Notes: generated by a model from the letters alone, not told the origin. DNA of 64,000 bases from Variovorax gossypii (GCF_003965815.1 NZ_RXOE01000004.1:186001-250000); one strand, 5' to 3'. Positions 8,452-16,651 are shown, counted from the first letter of the stretch. Translations and numbers: made by a program.

Positions 8452-10034
8452 GCTTCCGCGCTCCGGCCCTTCATGGCGAAGATGCCCTGAGGTCTCTTTT
8501 GAATGAAGATGATGATGAAGACAAGCACCGCGATCTTCGCGAGCACTGCGCCCGCCCAGCCTTCGATGAACTTGTTGAGAATGCCCAGCCCCAGCGCCGC
8601 GTACACGGTGCCCGCGAGCTGGCCCACGCCACCCATCACGACCACCATGAAGCTGTCGACGATGTAGCTCTGGCCCAGGTCGGGGCCGACGTTGCCGATC
8701 TGGCTCAGCGCGCAACCGGCCAGGCCCGCGATGCCGGAGCCCAGCGCGAAGGCGTAGGTATCGATGCGAGCGGTGTTCACTCCCATGCACGAGGCGATCG
8801 GCCGGTTCTGCGTGACGCCGCGCACGAACAGGCCCAGCCGCGTGCGGCCGATGAGCCAGCCCATGGCGACCAGCACCAGTGCCGCGAAGACGATGATGCA
8901 GATGCGGTTCCACGGCAGCGTGACGTTGCTCAGCATGGTGAAGCCACCGCTCATCCAGCCGGGGTTTTCCACGCCGACGTTCTGCGCGCCGAAGATGGAG
9001 CGCACCAGCTGCTGCAGCATCAGGCTGATGCCCCAGGTGGCCAGCAGCGTCTCGAGCGGGCGGCCGTAGAGGAAGCGGATCACGCCGCGCTCCAGCACCG
9101 CGCCCACGAGCGCCGATGCCATGAACGAAACCGGAATGGCGGCGACGAGGTACCAGCCGAACGCAGCCTCGGGCATGTACTTCTGGAAGATGCCCTGCAT
9201 CACGTAGGTGGCGTAGGCGCCGATCATCATCAGTTCGCCGTGCGCCATGTTGATCACGCCCATCAGCCCGTAGGTGATGGCCAGGCCCAGCGCGGCCAGC
9301 AGCAGCACAGAGCCCAGGCTGATGCCGCTGAACACGGCGTTGATGCGGTCGCCCCAGACCAGCGCGCCGTCGATGCTGGCAATGGACGCGACGATGGCGG
9401 CCTTGACGTCCGCCTCGGTCTCGTCGGCCAGGCGCTGGTTGAGCAGCAGCTTGGTGTCGGGGTTGCGGTTGTTGCCCAGCTCCTTCGCCGCGGCGAGGCG
9501 CTTCGCCTTGTCGGCGCTGCCGAGCATGCTGGCGGCGCGCACCAGCTCGAGCTGGGCCTTGATCTTCGGATTGGTCTCGGCGGCCAGCGCCTTCTCGACC
9601 ATGGGCACGCGCGACTCGTCGGGCTCCTTGAAGAGCGCCTGCGCGGCCTCGGCGCGCACGGCGTCGTCCTTGCTCGTGAGCTTGAGCGCAGCCTGCGCGG
9701 CATCGAGCGCGCCGCGCATGAGGTTGTTGTTGACGACGTCTTCGGCGGTGTCGGGCACCTTCAGTTCGGCGCCGCTCACCGGGTCGTAGCCCTTGTCGTC
9801 CTTCATCACGAAGACCTTGTCTTCCGTGTACTTCACCGCGTCGTCGGACATGGCCTGGATGAAGGCGGAAGTCTTCTCGTCGGCCGTGAGCACGGCCTTG
9901 TTGAGCGCGGCGATGCGGGCTTCGGAATCGCCGGAGGCGATGGCCCGGGCTTCGTCGGCGGTCAGCGCGTGGGCGGCCGATGCCATCAGCAACATGGCGG
10001 CCAGTGCGCAGTGAAGGGTTCGTCGAAGCATCAT
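8448..10034 (-). CDS. urtB: Urea ABC transporter permease UrtB
   Basis: 528-residue permease with the architecture usual for proteobacterial UrtB: signal peptide (about residues 1-23), a periplasmic helical region of roughly 200 residues with HEAT-like alternation, then a LivH-like membrane domain beginning near residue 230 (SLGSVLLLAALGLAITYG) with the motif MGVINMAHGELMMIGAY. The first of two adjacent ATG codons was taken as start; no strong ribosome site is visible. The gene is separated from urtA by about 140 bases carrying paired REP-like repeats and overlaps urtC by four bases. Confidence 0.94.
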   Translation of the reverse strand: MMLRRTLHCALAAMLLMASAAHALTADEARAIASGDSEARIAALNKAVLTADEKTSAFIQAMSDDAVKYTEDKVFVMKDDKGYDPVSGAELKVPDTAEDVVNNNLMRGALDAAQAALKLTSKDDAVRAEAAQALFKEPDESRVPMVEKALAAETNPKIKAQLELVRAASMLGSADKAKRLAAAKELGNNRNPDTKLLLNQRLADETEADVKAAIVASIASIDGALVWGDRINAVFSGISLGSVLLLAALGLAITYGLMGVINMAHGELMMIGAYATYVMQGIFQKYMPEAAFGWYLVAAIPVSFMASALVGAVLERGVIRFLYGRPLETLLATWGISLMLQQLVRSIFGAQNVGVENPGWMSGGFTMLSNVTLPWNRICIIVFAALVLVAMGWLIGRTRLGLFVRGVTQNRPIASCMGVNTARIDTYAFALGSGIAGLAGCALSQIGNVGPDLGQSYIVDSFMVVVMGGVGQLAGTVYAALGLGILNKFIEGWAGAVLAKIAVLVFIIIFIQKRPQGIFAMKGRSAEA

Positions 10035-10052
10035 GAGACTGGAAGTTGGATT

Positions 10053-10168
10053 GGCCCCCTCCCCTTCCGGGGGAGGGTTGGGGTGGGGGCACTCGGCGCC
10101 TGAACAAGCGCAGTGCTCGGATCGACCGCCGTCAGCCCCCACCCCTGCCCTCCCCCAGCGGGGGAGGG
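10053..10168. repeat. Pair of inverted REP-like repeats between urtA and urtB
   Basis: Two G/C-rich copies lie head to head: 10053-10090 (core CCCTCCCCTTCCGGGGGAGG) and 10134-10168 (core CCCTCCCCCAGCGGGGGAGG). Each can fold into its own hairpin, and the two are reverse complements of each other over about 34 bases with few mismatches, including the flanking GCCCCCACCCC. This is the layout of REP/BIME elements between genes of one operon that need different expression. The unit resembles a dispersed repeat known to me from Comamonadaceae genomes. Confidence 0.75.
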
Positions 10169-10178
10169 AGAAACACAC

Positions 10179-11447
10179 TTACATTGATTTGCCAGCTGGG
10201 TAATCCGGCTTCTTGTCGTTGCCCTCGATGTACGGGCTCCACGGCTTGGCCTTGACCGGGCCCGGCGTCTTCCACACCACGTTGAACTGGCCGTCGGCCT
10301 TTATCTCGCCGATGAACACGCTCTTGTGCAGGTGATGGTTCTTCTCGTCCATCTTCGAGACGATGCCCGAGGGAGCAGTGAAGGTCTGGCCGGCCATGGC
10401 GGCGATCACCTTGTCGGTGTCGGTGCTCTTGGCCTTCTCGACCGCCTGCTTCCACATGTGGATGCCGATCCAGGTGGCTTCCATCGGGTCGTTGGTGAGC
10501 GGCTTGTCCTTGTGGCCGGCGATGTTCTTGGCCTTGGCGTATTCGCTCCACTGCTTGATGAACGCCGTGTTGGTCGGGTTCTTGATCGACATGAAGTAGT
10601 TCCATGCGGCCAGGTGACCCACCAGCGGCTTGGTGTCCACACCGCGCAGTTCTTCCTCGCCCACCGAGAAGGCGACCACGGGCACGTCCTTGGCCTTCAG
10701 GCCGGCGTTGCCGAGTTCCTTGTAGAAGGGCACGTTGGAGTCGCCGTTGATGGTCGACACCACTGCCGTCTTGCCGCCGGCCGAGAACTTCTTGATGTCT
10801 GCGACGATGGTCTGGTAGTCGCTGTGGCCGAAGGGGGTGTACTTTTCGTCGATGTCCGATTCCTTCACGCCCTTGCTCTTGAGGTAGGCGCGCAGGATCT
10901 TGTTGGTGGTGCGGGGGTAGACGTAGTCGGTGCCCAGCAGCACCCAGCGCTTGGCGCCGCCGCCTTCCTTGCTCATCAGGTAGTCGACGGCCGGAATGGC
11001 CTGCTGGTTGGGAGCGGCGCCCGTGTAGAACACGTTCTTCGAGAGCTCTTCACCCTCGTACTGCACGGGGTAGAACAGCAGGCCGTTCATTTCCTCGACC
11101 ACCGGCAGCACCGACTTGCGCGACACCGATGTCCAGCAGCCGAAGATCACCGAGACCTTGTCCTGGCCGAGCAGCTGCTTGGTCTTCTCTGCGAACAGGG
11201 GCCAGTTGGAGGCCGGGTCGACCACCACGGGCTCGAGCTGCTTGCCCAGCACGCCGCCCTTCTTGTTGATGTCGTCGATGGCCATCAGCACCGTGTCCTT
11301 CAACACGGTTTCCGAGATGGCCATCGTGCCCGACAGCGAGTGCAGCACGCCGACCTTGATGGTGTCGGCGGCGAATGCGGGCGCAGCAGAAATGCTGGCC
11401 AGCGCGACGGCGGCGGTGAGCGCCTTGAGTGTGAAACGACGTTGCAT
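10179..11447 (-). CDS. urtA: Urea ABC transporter substrate-binding protein UrtA
   Basis: 422-residue periplasmic receptor. Signal peptide with AFA-A cleavage at about residue 27; the mature protein begins with DTIKVGVLHSLSGTMAISE and contains SVIFGCWTSVSRKSVLPV and the LLFYPVQYEG segment characteristic of UrtA. The ATG follows CAGGAG with five-base spacing. It is the first gene of the urea operon, and the REP-like structure behind it would allow more receptor than permease to be made. In proteobacteria this operon is usually under nitrogen (NtrC) control; no convincing sigma-54 site was seen upstream. Confidence 0.96.
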   Translation of the reverse strand: MQRRFTLKALTAAVALASISAAPAFAADTIKVGVLHSLSGTMAISETVLKDTVLMAIDDINKKGGVLGKQLEPVVVDPASNWPLFAEKTKQLLGQDKVSVIFGCWTSVSRKSVLPVVEEMNGLLFYPVQYEGEELSKNVFYTGAAPNQQAIPAVDYLMSKEGGGAKRWVLLGTDYVYPRTTNKILRAYLKSKGVKESDIDEKYTPFGHSDYQTIVADIKKFSAGGKTAVVSTINGDSNVPFYKELGNAGLKAKDVPVVAFSVGEEELRGVDTKPLVGHLAAWNYFMSIKNPTNTAFIKQWSEYAKAKNIAGHKDKPLTNDPMEATWIGIHMWKQAVEKAKSTDTDKVIAAMAGQTFTAPSGIVSKMDEKNHHLHKSVFIGEIKADGQFNVVWKTPGPVKAKPWSPYIEGNDKKPDYPAGKSM

Positions 11448-11564
11448 GTGGACTCCTGCTCCGGGGTTGGTTGAACCTTTTCGACAGCGCTTGGCTGGCG
11501 TGGGAGGGAGTCTGCGGAACGCACCACAAAGGGGAAATACGCCGGGTGGCGTACACGGATGTAC

Positions 11565-11903
11565 TCAGCCGGGTGGCAGGACAGGCGGTTCAGGGTACTT
11601 GCGGGCGTTGACGAGCATCTTGCTTCTCGCCGCCGCGATCACGTCGATGCCGAGCTTGTCGGCAAGCTGCAGCAGGTAGAGGAAGACATCGGCAATCTCG
11701 GTGCCGATCTCGGCACGCTTGTCGGCCGGCAGATCGCGGCTCTGGGCTTCGGTGAGCCACTGGAAGTGTTCGAGCAGCTCGGCCGCCTCGACGGAAAGCG
11801 CGGAGGCGAGGTTCTTGGGGGAGTGGAACTGCTCCCAGTCGCGGGCTTGTGCGAAGTCGCGCAGGGCTTGAGTGAGCGCTTGAAGATCGTTGGTCATGTT
11901 CAT
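11565..11903 (-). CDS. MazG-like nucleotide pyrophosphohydrolase
   Basis: 112-residue all-alpha NTP pyrophosphohydrolase of the MazG/RS21-C6 (dCTPase) type. The metal-binding pattern is visible: SVEAAELLEHFQW (EAAEL, about residues 37-49) and, about 30 residues later, EIADVFLYLLQLADKLGID, giving the ExxE...ExxD arrangement. Such single-domain enzymes hydrolyse non-canonical or excess (d)NTPs to monophosphates. It is divergent from the HTH-nucleotidyltransferase gene with only 48 bases between start codons, so both share a promoter region. A longer upstream frame would read through that neighbour and was rejected. Confidence 0.85.
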   Translation of the reverse strand: MNMTNDLQALTQALRDFAQARDWEQFHSPKNLASALSVEAAELLEHFQWLTEAQSRDLPADKRAEIGTEIADVFLYLLQLADKLGIDVIAAARSKMLVNARKYPEPPVLPPG

Positions 11904-11923
11904 GATCGAGTGCGAACCGGAAA

Positions 11924-11957
11924 ACCCATTTCGGGCATTAAAATTCCCAAAATGGGT
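11924..11957. promoter_or_regulatory. Inverted repeat operator overlapping the start codon
   Basis: ACCCATTTCGGG (11924-11935) and CCCAAAATGGGT (11946-11957) are reverse complements at 11 of 12 positions with a ten-base AT-rich spacer. The right arm contains the ATG of the HTH-nucleotidyltransferase gene. The spacer holds TTAAAAT (11938-11944), a fair -10 element placing transcription start at or next to the ATG, and no ribosome site precedes it. Most likely an autoregulatory operator, possibly with a leaderless transcript. Confidence 0.6.
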
Positions 11958-12578
11958 AAAACTCCATCGCCTCTGCCGAAAACGGACAAGTCCACCGGGC
12001 TTGCGGACGCCTTGTTCACGACAACCCAGCAGCGCGTGCTGGGCTATCTCTTCGGCCAGCCGGACCGAAGTTTTTTCTCCAGCGAATTGATCAAGCTTAC
12101 TGCCGCCGGTTCGGGCGCCGTGCAGCGCGAGCTCAAGTGCCTGACCGACAGTGGGCTGCTCACAACCTCGCGCGTAGGCAATCAGAAACACTACCAAGCC
12201 AACGCAGACTCACCGATCTACGAGGAGCTGTGCAGCATCGTGCGCAAGACTTTCGGACTCGCGGGCCCCTTGCGCGAAGCGCTGGAACCCATGGCCGACA
12301 AGATCGATGCTGCATTCGTCTTCGGCTCGGTGGCCAAGAAGAGCGACACGGCCGCAAGCGACATCGACCTGCTTCTGATCAGTGACGAACTTGCGTATTC
12401 GGACCTGTTTCTGGCCCTCGACGCGGTATCGGCACGCCTCGGCCGTACAGTGAACCCGACCATGCTCACGAGGAAAGAACTGATGCGAAAGCACAAGGAC
12501 GGCGAATCATTCGTCACGCGCGTCATGGCACAGCCCAAGCTTTGGGTGGTTGGCGACGCGCATGTCCTACCCACTTGA
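11952..12578 (+). CDS. HTH and nucleotidyltransferase (MNT) domain protein
   Basis: 208 residues. Residues about 20-85 form a winged-helix, ArsR-like DNA-binding domain (QQRVLGYLFGQPDRSFFSSE, then ELKCLTDSGLLTTSRVGNQK). Residues about 115-175 carry a minimal nucleotidyltransferase domain with the motif GSVAKKSDTAASDIDLLL (G125, S126, D137, D139). The usual third acidic residue is not obvious: the corresponding strand reads RTVNPTML. Such proteins act as antitoxin or repressor and can transfer nucleotides to HEPN partners. The next gene overlaps it by 17 bases. Base composition is visibly lower in GC than the flanking operons, consistent with acquisition. Confidence 0.82.
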   Translation: MGKTPSPLPKTDKSTGLADALFTTTQQRVLGYLFGQPDRSFFSSELIKLTAAGSGAVQRELKCLTDSGLLTTSRVGNQKHYQANADSPIYEELCSIVRKTFGLAGPLREALEPMADKIDAAFVFGSVAKKSDTAASDIDLLLISDELAYSDLFLALDAVSARLGRTVNPTMLTRKELMRKHKDGESFVTRVMAQPKLWVVGDAHVLPT

Positions 12579-12990
12579 AAACCTGTGCGGTCCGTCGAAG
12601 CCGCTGACGGCCGAGGCACCCGATGCCCGCGAATTCGCGGGCCTGCTGCGCTCCGGGCAAGCGCGTCTGGCAGATGCCCAAGTCGCACAACTCTCCCTGG
12701 AGAGCCGCTTCGATCTCGCCTACAACGCAGCGCATGCCATGTGCCTTGCCGCGCTGAGATGGCATGGCTATCGCTCGAGCAATCGCTTCATCGTCTTCCA
12801 GGTGTTGCCGCACACCCTGTCGCTGGGGCCGGAGGTATGGCGTGTGCTCGCCAAGGGTCATGAGATACGAAATCTCGGCGAATACGAAGGCGACATGAAC
12901 ATCGACGAACGCATCGTCCGCGACCTGATCGCCGCGTGCCAGCGAGTGGCCGAGAAGCTGTCCGCCCTTCCCCTGCCGTCAAGCAACTAG
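12562..12990 (+). CDS. HEPN-like protein, partner of the nucleotidyltransferase
   Basis: 142 residues, predicted all-helical. The segment SRFDLAYNAAHAMCLAALRWHGYR (residues 48-71) and the late RNLGEYEGD (103-111) match the helix pattern of HEPN proteins, in which the catalytic R-x4-6-H is here R-N-L-G-E-Y with no histidine. That variant, RN-x-x-EY-x-G, occurs in HEPN relatives. The ATG lies 17 bases inside the preceding nucleotidyltransferase gene, so translation is coupled. The stop overlaps the convergent MFS gene by four bases. Role as toxin, as AMPylated RNase or as an inactive partner cannot be decided from sequence. Confidence 0.7.
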   Translation: MSYPLENLCGPSKPLTAEAPDAREFAGLLRSGQARLADAQVAQLSLESRFDLAYNAAHAMCLAALRWHGYRSSNRFIVFQVLPHTLSLGPEVWRVLAKGHEIRNLGEYEGDMNIDERIVRDLIAACQRVAEKLSALPLPSSN

Positions 12991-14450
12991 GTGTGCCGTG
13001 CGCCCCTGCGGTACAAGGCCGCCACGAGCAGCGCCGACACCGTCAGGTACAGCAGCGCCGCCCCGAACGCGCTTGCATATCCCGCCGCATCGGGCGCGTG
13101 GCCCAGCCGCCCATAGAAGAGGATGCCGATCAGCGCCACGCCCAGCGCGTTGCTCGCCTGCTGCACCATCGACATCACGCCCGAAGCCACGCCCGCATGC
13201 TGCGGCGGCAGGCCGGCCAGCACGGTGGACACCAGTGGCGCCATCACCATGCCGAGCCCGGCACCCTGCACGAAGAGCAGCGGCACCATCCACGCCACGA
13301 CGTGCGAATGCCCGGCCCATCCGGCGACGTTGACGAACTGCAGCGCATGCCCCGCCGCCAGCACCAGCGCGCCGAGCGCGATGGGCGGCTTGCCGCCGAA
13401 GCGCCGCGTGATGCGCGCGCCCGCGATGGATGTCCCGAAGAAGCCGACCGCCAGCGAGGTGAAGACGATGCCCGAGCTGAGGGCCTCGAGCCCCAGGCCC
13501 TGCTGCAGGTACAGCGCGAGCACGAAGTACAGCGAGGCGTTCCCCGCGTAGAAGGCCAGCGTGGTGAACAGGCCCGTGACGAAGCGGCCGTTGGCCAGCA
13601 GCACCGGCGCCACCAGCGGCGCACCGCCGCGCGCGGCGAGCCTGCGCTGCTGATATGCAAAGGCGGCGAGCAGCGGCAGCGCCGCGGCAAGGCACGCCCA
13701 GCTCCACAGCGGCCAACCCTGCTCGCGGCCTTCCACCAGGGGAAGCACCACGGCCACCGAGCTCAGGGCCACCAGCAGCATGCCGACCAGGTCCAGGCTG
13801 CTCCTGCCGTTGTTCGCGAGAGACGGGATGACCCGAGGCGCGAGCACGAACGCCAGCAGGCCGATCGGCACGTTGATGAGGAAGCAGCTGCGCCACCCCT
13901 GCCCCGCCAGATCGGCATGGATCAGCAGCCCGCCCACGAGCTGGCCCAGCGTGGCAGCGAGCCCCAGCGCGAGACCGTAGGCCGCGAAGGCTCGCGCGCG
14001 GTCTTCGCCGGTGTAGGCCAGGCCGATCATCGCCAGCACCTGCGGTTGCAGCAGCGCGCCGGCCAGCCCCTGCAGCACGCGCGCGGCCACCAGCAGTTCG
14101 GCGGTCGGCGCGAAGCCGCAGCCAGCGGAAGCCAGCGCGAAGAGCAGCAGGCCGAGCATGAACATCCGCCTGCGCCCGAAGATGTCGCCGAGCCTCCCGC
14201 CGGTGATGAGGCCCGCCGCCATGGCCAGGCCGTAGCCGGCCACCACCAGCTGCAGGGTGCCGGCGCTCGCCTGCAGTTCGCGCTGCATCGACGGCAGTGC
14301 GACGTTGACGATGAAGAAGTCCATCACCACCAGGAAGGTGCCGCTAAGCATGACCCACAGGCCCAGCCGGCCGGGTCGGACCACGCCCGCGCCCTGGCTG
14401 GTCGTGGAAGAAAGGGATGCTGCGGAGGCCGCTGTGTTCGACTGCGTCAT
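12987..14450 (-). CDS. MFS transporter, DHA2 family (EmrB/QacA-like, 14 TM)
   Basis: About 487-residue drug:proton antiporter. A 40-residue cytoplasmic lead is followed by TM1 GLWVMLSGTFLVVMDFFIVNVALP, whose VMDxxIVNVALP motif is the DHA2 (EmrB/QacA) signature; the GGRLGDIFGRRRMF loop between TM2 and TM3 is motif A. About 14 hydrophobic segments are spread to the C-terminus. The ATG of MTQSNTAAS was chosen; a TTG 39 bases upstream has a poorly spaced ribosome site. A 17-base perfect palindrome lies just upstream. No membrane-fusion partner gene adjoins it. Confidence 0.85.
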   Translation of the reverse strand: MTQSNTAASAASLSSTTSQGAGVVRPGRLGLWVMLSGTFLVVMDFFIVNVALPSMQRELQASAGTLQLVVAGYGLAMAAGLITGGRLGDIFGRRRMFMLGLLLFALASAGCGFAPTAELLVAARVLQGLAGALLQPQVLAMIGLAYTGEDRARAFAAYGLALGLAATLGQLVGGLLIHADLAGQGWRSCFLINVPIGLLAFVLAPRVIPSLANNGRSSLDLVGMLLVALSSVAVVLPLVEGREQGWPLWSWACLAAALPLLAAFAYQQRRLAARGGAPLVAPVLLANGRFVTGLFTTLAFYAGNASLYFVLALYLQQGLGLEALSSGIVFTSLAVGFFGTSIAGARITRRFGGKPPIALGALVLAAGHALQFVNVAGWAGHSHVVAWMVPLLFVQGAGLGMVMAPLVSTVLAGLPPQHAGVASGVMSMVQQASNALGVALIGILFYGRLGHAPDAAGYASAFGAALLYLTVSALLVAALYRRGARHT

Positions 14451-14488
14451 GATGGGCCCGAGTGTTCGGGCCGGGCGACACGGCGGCA

Positions 14489-14505
14489 ATGACCTCGGAG
14501 GTCAT
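14489..14505. promoter_or_regulatory. 17-base perfect palindrome upstream of the DHA2 exporter
   Basis: ATGACCTCGGAGGTCAT is symmetrical around G14497 with eight-base arms. It lies 39-55 bases upstream of the exporter start and 41 bases after the stop of the esterase gene. The size and perfect symmetry suit a TetR or MarR type dimer; no such regulator gene is adjacent, so the binding protein is unknown. Confidence 0.5.
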
Positions 14506-14545
14506 CGCCCGGCTCGGGCAGCGGGTTTCCGGGGTGCGTCCCGGC

Positions 14546-15589
14546 TCAGGTCTTCACGACGTTCTTGAACTGCGCGGCTGCGAAGGCCCAGCTCATGCGC
14601 GTGGCATCGGGCCCTTCGGGATCGCTGAACAGCTGATGCGGCGCGCCGCCGCTCCACGAGTGGCCCAGCCCCGCGATCTCGCACAGGGTGACGAGCGTGC
14701 GGCCCTTGCGCTTGAAGTCGGTCACGCGCATCGCGCGACGCCTGCCTCGCTGCATGTCGCGCGGCAGCCCGGGCCGCGCGCCCAGCGCCGTGGCCCACAC
14801 CGTGGCGCTGCTGACGGCATTGCTCGGCGCGACCACCGCGTCGGCGTCTCCGTGCAGCACCAGCATCGGCGGCAAGGTGGTGAAGACTGCAGCGGCGCCC
14901 ATCGCCTTGCCGACTGCCGTGGTGGGCATCGGCGGCACGTGCTCCCCGCGCATCGCGCCGAGGGCCGTGACCGACGACTTCGCCGCGCCGGGCGCCACGC
15001 CCGAATGCATGACGACGGCGCGGAAGCGGTTCGGATAGCGTGTGGCCAGCAGCGCCGCCATTCCCGCGCCGGCCGAGAGACCGGCCAGCGCCATGCGGTC
15101 GCGGTCGATGGGATAGAGCAGGCAGGCCTGGTCGATGGCGGCCATCAGCGTCGCGGCCTCGGCATCGGCCTTGCCTGAACGGCGCTCGTACCAGTTCCAG
15201 CAGCCTTGGGGATGGGCGAGCCGGTCCTGCTCGGGATAGAGCACCAGGAAGCGCTTGCGCACGGCCAGCGCGTTCATGCGGGTGCTCGCGGCGAAGTCGC
15301 GCCCGGTCTGGCCGCAGCCGTGCAGCATGACCATGAGCGGCAACCGCTCGCCCGGCTGGAGCTCCAGCCCGGCCGGCCGGAACAGGTGATAGCCGCGCGC
15401 CCCGCCGGGGCCCACGGCCATGCCGCTGAGCCAGTCGCCCCTGCCGGGCGGGGGCTTGAGCCGCTGTGCCGTGGCGCGCCGGACCTGTCCCGCGATGCGC
15501 TTGCTGTTGTTCAGCGTTGCCTTGGTTAGCGCGCGCAGGTTTCGCTCGTAGGCGCGGGCGAAGACGGAGGCTGTGGAACGGCTGGCCAT
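14546..15589 (-). CDS. PHB depolymerase family esterase
   Basis: 347-residue alpha/beta-hydrolase of the extracellular-type short-chain PHA depolymerase/feruloyl esterase family (Esterase_PHB). The oxyanion segment VMLHGCGQTG is at residues 87-96, the nucleophile in the lipase box GLSAG (S172), the acid in LHGDADAVV and the histidine in GLGHSWSGG. No signal peptide is seen at the N-terminus, which is basic and unusual, so location is uncertain. It precedes the DHA2 exporter by 95 bases in the same direction. Substrates in this family range from PHB oligomers to acetyl-xylan and feruloyl esters. Confidence 0.85.
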   Translation of the reverse strand: MASRSTASVFARAYERNLRALTKATLNNSKRIAGQVRRATAQRLKPPPGRGDWLSGMAVGPGGARGYHLFRPAGLELQPGERLPLMVMLHGCGQTGRDFAASTRMNALAVRKRFLVLYPEQDRLAHPQGCWNWYERRSGKADAEAATLMAAIDQACLLYPIDRDRMALAGLSAGAGMAALLATRYPNRFRAVVMHSGVAPGAAKSSVTALGAMRGEHVPPMPTTAVGKAMGAAAVFTTLPPMLVLHGDADAVVAPSNAVSSATVWATALGARPGLPRDMQRGRRRAMRVTDFKRKGRTLVTLCEIAGLGHSWSGGAPHQLFSDPEGPDATRMSWAFAAAQFKNVVKT

Positions 15590-15627
15590 GGCGCGCAGTG
15601 TGACCGCAAAGCGCCGGCCGGCCTACT

Positions 15628-15655
15628 CCCGGCCCCGGGGCAGCCCCGGGCCGGG
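15628..15655. terminator. GC-rich hairpin after ppk2
   Basis: CCCGGCCCCGGGG and CCCCGGGCCGGG pair around a three-base loop with one bulged base, directly downstream of the ppk2 stop codon. No T-run follows, so this may be a rho-independent-like terminator, an mRNA-stabilising 3' hairpin, or simply GC-rich sequence. Confidence 0.35.
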
Positions 15656-15661
15656 CGCGCT

Positions 15662-16591
15662 TCAGTAGATTTCCGGGACGATCATGCTGGCCGGAACCGG
15701 CTGGCGCAGGTAGTCGGCATGGCGTACGCGCTCGGGCAGCTCGACCGGCGGGTGCGGCACCTCGTTGTAGGGCAGCTGGCCCAGCAGGTGGCTGATGCAG
15801 TTCAGCCGCGCCTTCTTCTTGTCGACCGCCTGCACCACCCACCACGGAGCCTCGGGGATGTGGGTGCGCTCGAGCATGGTTTCCTTCGCCTTGGTGTATT
15901 CCTCCCAGCGGCGGCGGCTCTCGAGGTCCATAGGGCTCAGCTTCCACTGCTTGAGCGGGTCGTGGATGCGACCGAGGAAGCGCATGTGCTGCTCGTCGTC
16001 GGTGATGGAGAACCAGTACTTGATGAGCTTGATGCCCGAGCGCACGAGCATCTTCTCGAACTCGGGCACGGTGCGGAAGAACTCCTCGTACTCGTCGTCG
16101 GTGCAGAAGCCCATGACGCGCTCGACGCCGGCGCGGTTGTACCAGCTGCGGTCGAACAGCACCATTTCGCCGGCGGCCGGCAGGTGAGCCACGTAGCGCT
16201 GGAAGTACCACTGCGTGCGTTCGCGGTCGTTGGGCGCCGGCAGCGCGGCCACGCGGGCCACGCGCGGATTCAGGCGCTGGGTGATGCGCTTGATGACGCC
16301 GCCCTTGCCCGCCGCATCGCGGCCTTCGAACAGGATGACGACCTTCTGCTTGCTGTGCTGCACCCAGTCCTGCAGCTTGACCAGCTCGCCCTGCAGGCGG
16401 AACAGCTCCTTGAAATAGGCCTGGCGGGCCGCCTTGTCGGTGGACGACTGGGTGGTTGCGGAGGCGGGGTCGAGGCCGTCGAGGTTGCGGTCCTCAATTT
16501 CCAGCTCGAGCTCTTCGTCGTAGCTGTCGATCAGGTCGCGGGCGATGCGTTGCATCAGGTCTTCGTGGTCGGGAAGTGCGCTCGTCAGCAT
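15662..16591 (-). CDS. ppk2: Polyphosphate kinase 2 (PPK2)
   Basis: 309-residue P-loop kinase that uses polyphosphate to phosphorylate nucleoside di- or monophosphates. Walker A GRDAAGKGGVIKRIT is near residue 88, Walker B FDRSWYNRAGVERVMGF near 143, and the lid segment contains RIHDPLKQWKLSPMD. This length and the RxxDPxKxWKLSPMD sequence place it in the one-domain PPK2 group (class I-like, NDP kinase type). The ATG of MLTSALPDHE was chosen although an in-frame start 15 codons upstream exists. It is divergent from a Pit phosphate transporter, linking polyphosphate use to phosphate uptake. Confidence 0.92.
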   Translation of the reverse strand: MLTSALPDHEDLMQRIARDLIDSYDEELELEIEDRNLDGLDPASATTQSSTDKAARQAYFKELFRLQGELVKLQDWVQHSKQKVVILFEGRDAAGKGGVIKRITQRLNPRVARVAALPAPNDRERTQWYFQRYVAHLPAAGEMVLFDRSWYNRAGVERVMGFCTDDEYEEFFRTVPEFEKMLVRSGIKLIKYWFSITDDEQHMRFLGRIHDPLKQWKLSPMDLESRRRWEEYTKAKETMLERTHIPEAPWWVVQAVDKKKARLNCISHLLGQLPYNEVPHPPVELPERVRHADYLRQPVPASMIVPEIY

Positions 16592-16651
16592 GGTGGGCAG
16601 CAGAAGAAAGGATTGAGAAGGGAGACGAAAAAGCATGCTGCTCGCCCTATA

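Noticed and set aside
11448..11564. Sigma-54 promoter upstream of urtA
   Set aside because: TGGTGCGTTCCGCA resembles the motif, but the GG to GC distance is 10 rather than 12 bases.
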